Both the position numbers and the translations under genes were made by a program. The notes under the pieces were generated by a model. The model did not search any database and was not told the DNA's origin. It saw nothing but the letters and a program-made list of their open reading frames with translations. DNA of 64,000 nt from assembly GCF_018388425.1 (NCBI RefSeq), contig NZ_CP074406.1:372001-436000 (forward strand), given 5' to 3'. Positions 63,534-64,000 of the stretch are shown here, piece by piece. The DNA is from Nocardioides faecalis. Its GTDB lineage: Bacteria > Actinomycetota > Actinomycetes > Propionibacteriales > Nocardioidaceae. Position 1 is the first letter of the stretch, and each line of letters begins with the position of its first letter.

Positions 63534-64000
63534 ATGAGCGAGCTCCAGCGCCCCGTCGTCCGTCCCCGCCGGCTGCGCAGCAGCGCGGCGATGCGGGAGC
63601 TGGTCGCGGAGACCACGCTGCGCCCGGCCCAGCTGGTGCTGCCGATGTTCGTGCGCGAGGGCGCTGATGAGCCGGTGCCGATCGGCTCCATGCCCGGGGT
63701 GGTGCAGCACAGCAGGGACTCGCTGCGCCGTGCCGCCGTCGAGGCCACCGAGGCCGGGCTCCGCGGCGTGATGCTCTTCGGCGTGCCCGAGAGCAAGGAC
63801 CCCGAGGGCTTCGGTGCCACCGACCCCGACGGGATCCTCAACGTCGCGATCGCCGACGTCGCCGCCGAGGTCGGCGACGCGCTCGTGGTGATGGGCGACC
63901 TGTGCCTCGACGAGTTCACCGACCACGGCCACTGCGGCGTGCTCGACGCCGACGGCCGGGTCGACAACGACGCCACCTTGGCTCGATACGCAGAGATGGC
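63534..64000 (+). CDS. hemB: Delta-aminolevulinic acid dehydratase (HemB), 5' part
   Basis: The right edge cuts the gene; 155 residues are visible. It condenses two 5-aminolevulinate molecules to porphobilinogen, the HemC substrate. The N-terminal part RPRRLRSSAAMRELV, QLVLPMFVREG and IGSMPGVVQHS is typical. The active-site region DLCLDEFTDHGHCG contains a Cys and His pattern that could bind metal. Confidence 0.95.
   Translation, partial: MSELQRPVVRPRRLRSSAAMRELVAETTLRPAQLVLPMFVREGADEPVPIGSMPGVVQHSRDSLRRAAVEATEAGLRGVMLFGVPESKDPEGFGATDPDGILNVAIADVAAEVGDALVVMGDLCLDEFTDHGHCGVLDADGRVDNDATLARYAEM

Overview
The window is a gene-dense, very GC-rich piece of an actinobacterial chromosome with many GTG starts and ATGA or GTGA gene overlaps. 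Gene content and order resemble Nocardioides or a close relative; I judge this from sequence and remembered gene orders, not from a search. I saw no tRNA, rRNA, insertion sequence, CRISPR array or clear pseudogene. No stretch longer than about 290 bases lacks a gene.

Left part (1-34846). This is the conserved actinobacterial order ftsH-folE-folP-folB-folK-DUF3180-DUF2520-panC-panD-nadB-nadC-coaX-lsr2-clpC, covering folate, pantothenate/CoA and NAD synthesis, a nucleoid protein and a protease chaperone. Two blocks of cell-envelope glycopolymer genes interrupt it. Block 1 (2169-14492) lies between folE and folP. It carries a methyltransferase, a GT61-type transferase, an AT3/SGNH acyltransferase, two GT2 + CDP-glycerol-phosphotransferase fusions and a DUF6270 protein. 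Block 2 (18018-25514) lies between the folate genes and the DUF2520/panC genes. It carries a third, very large fusion, two tandem PAPS-type sulfotransferases and a fused cytidylyltransferase/reductase of the CDP-ribitol (TarIJ/Bcs1) type. Together they look like a locus for a modified polyol-phosphate (teichoic-acid-like) wall polymer. Two of the fusions show complementary motif loss: one keeps the GT2 motifs, the other keeps the polymerase motifs.

Middle part (34938-43064). mutY, a membrane protein, disA and radA (genome maintenance and c-di-AMP) are followed by a lacI-type regulator, a methyltransferase and a VOC protein. An unusual 17-bp perfect inverted repeat sits inside the 3' end of the methyltransferase gene.

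Right part (42240-64000). The order is like M. tuberculosis Rv0495c-Rv0512: a Cys-rich protein, Ppx/GppA, a sugar isomerase, proC, HAD, a BldC-like HTH protein, the 33-aa ribosomal protein bS22 (too short for ordinary ORF calling), an epimerase and an acyltransferase. A BldN-type sigma factor with a DUF5667 membrane partner, a SerB-like HAD and a glutaredoxin-like protein follow. A gtrABC-like glycosylation cassette (53381-57099) comes before rex-hemA-hemC-hemD. An ECF sigma/membrane protein pair separates hemD from hemB, which runs off the right edge.

Regulatory features read from the sequence include at least ten starts placed 6-8 nt after a TANNNT hexamer (leaderless transcripts), a twin operator-like repeat in the AT-rich lsr2 promoter, a ClgR-like box before clpC, two hairpins in the bS22 leader, and three strong hairpins after lsr2, clpC and hemD.
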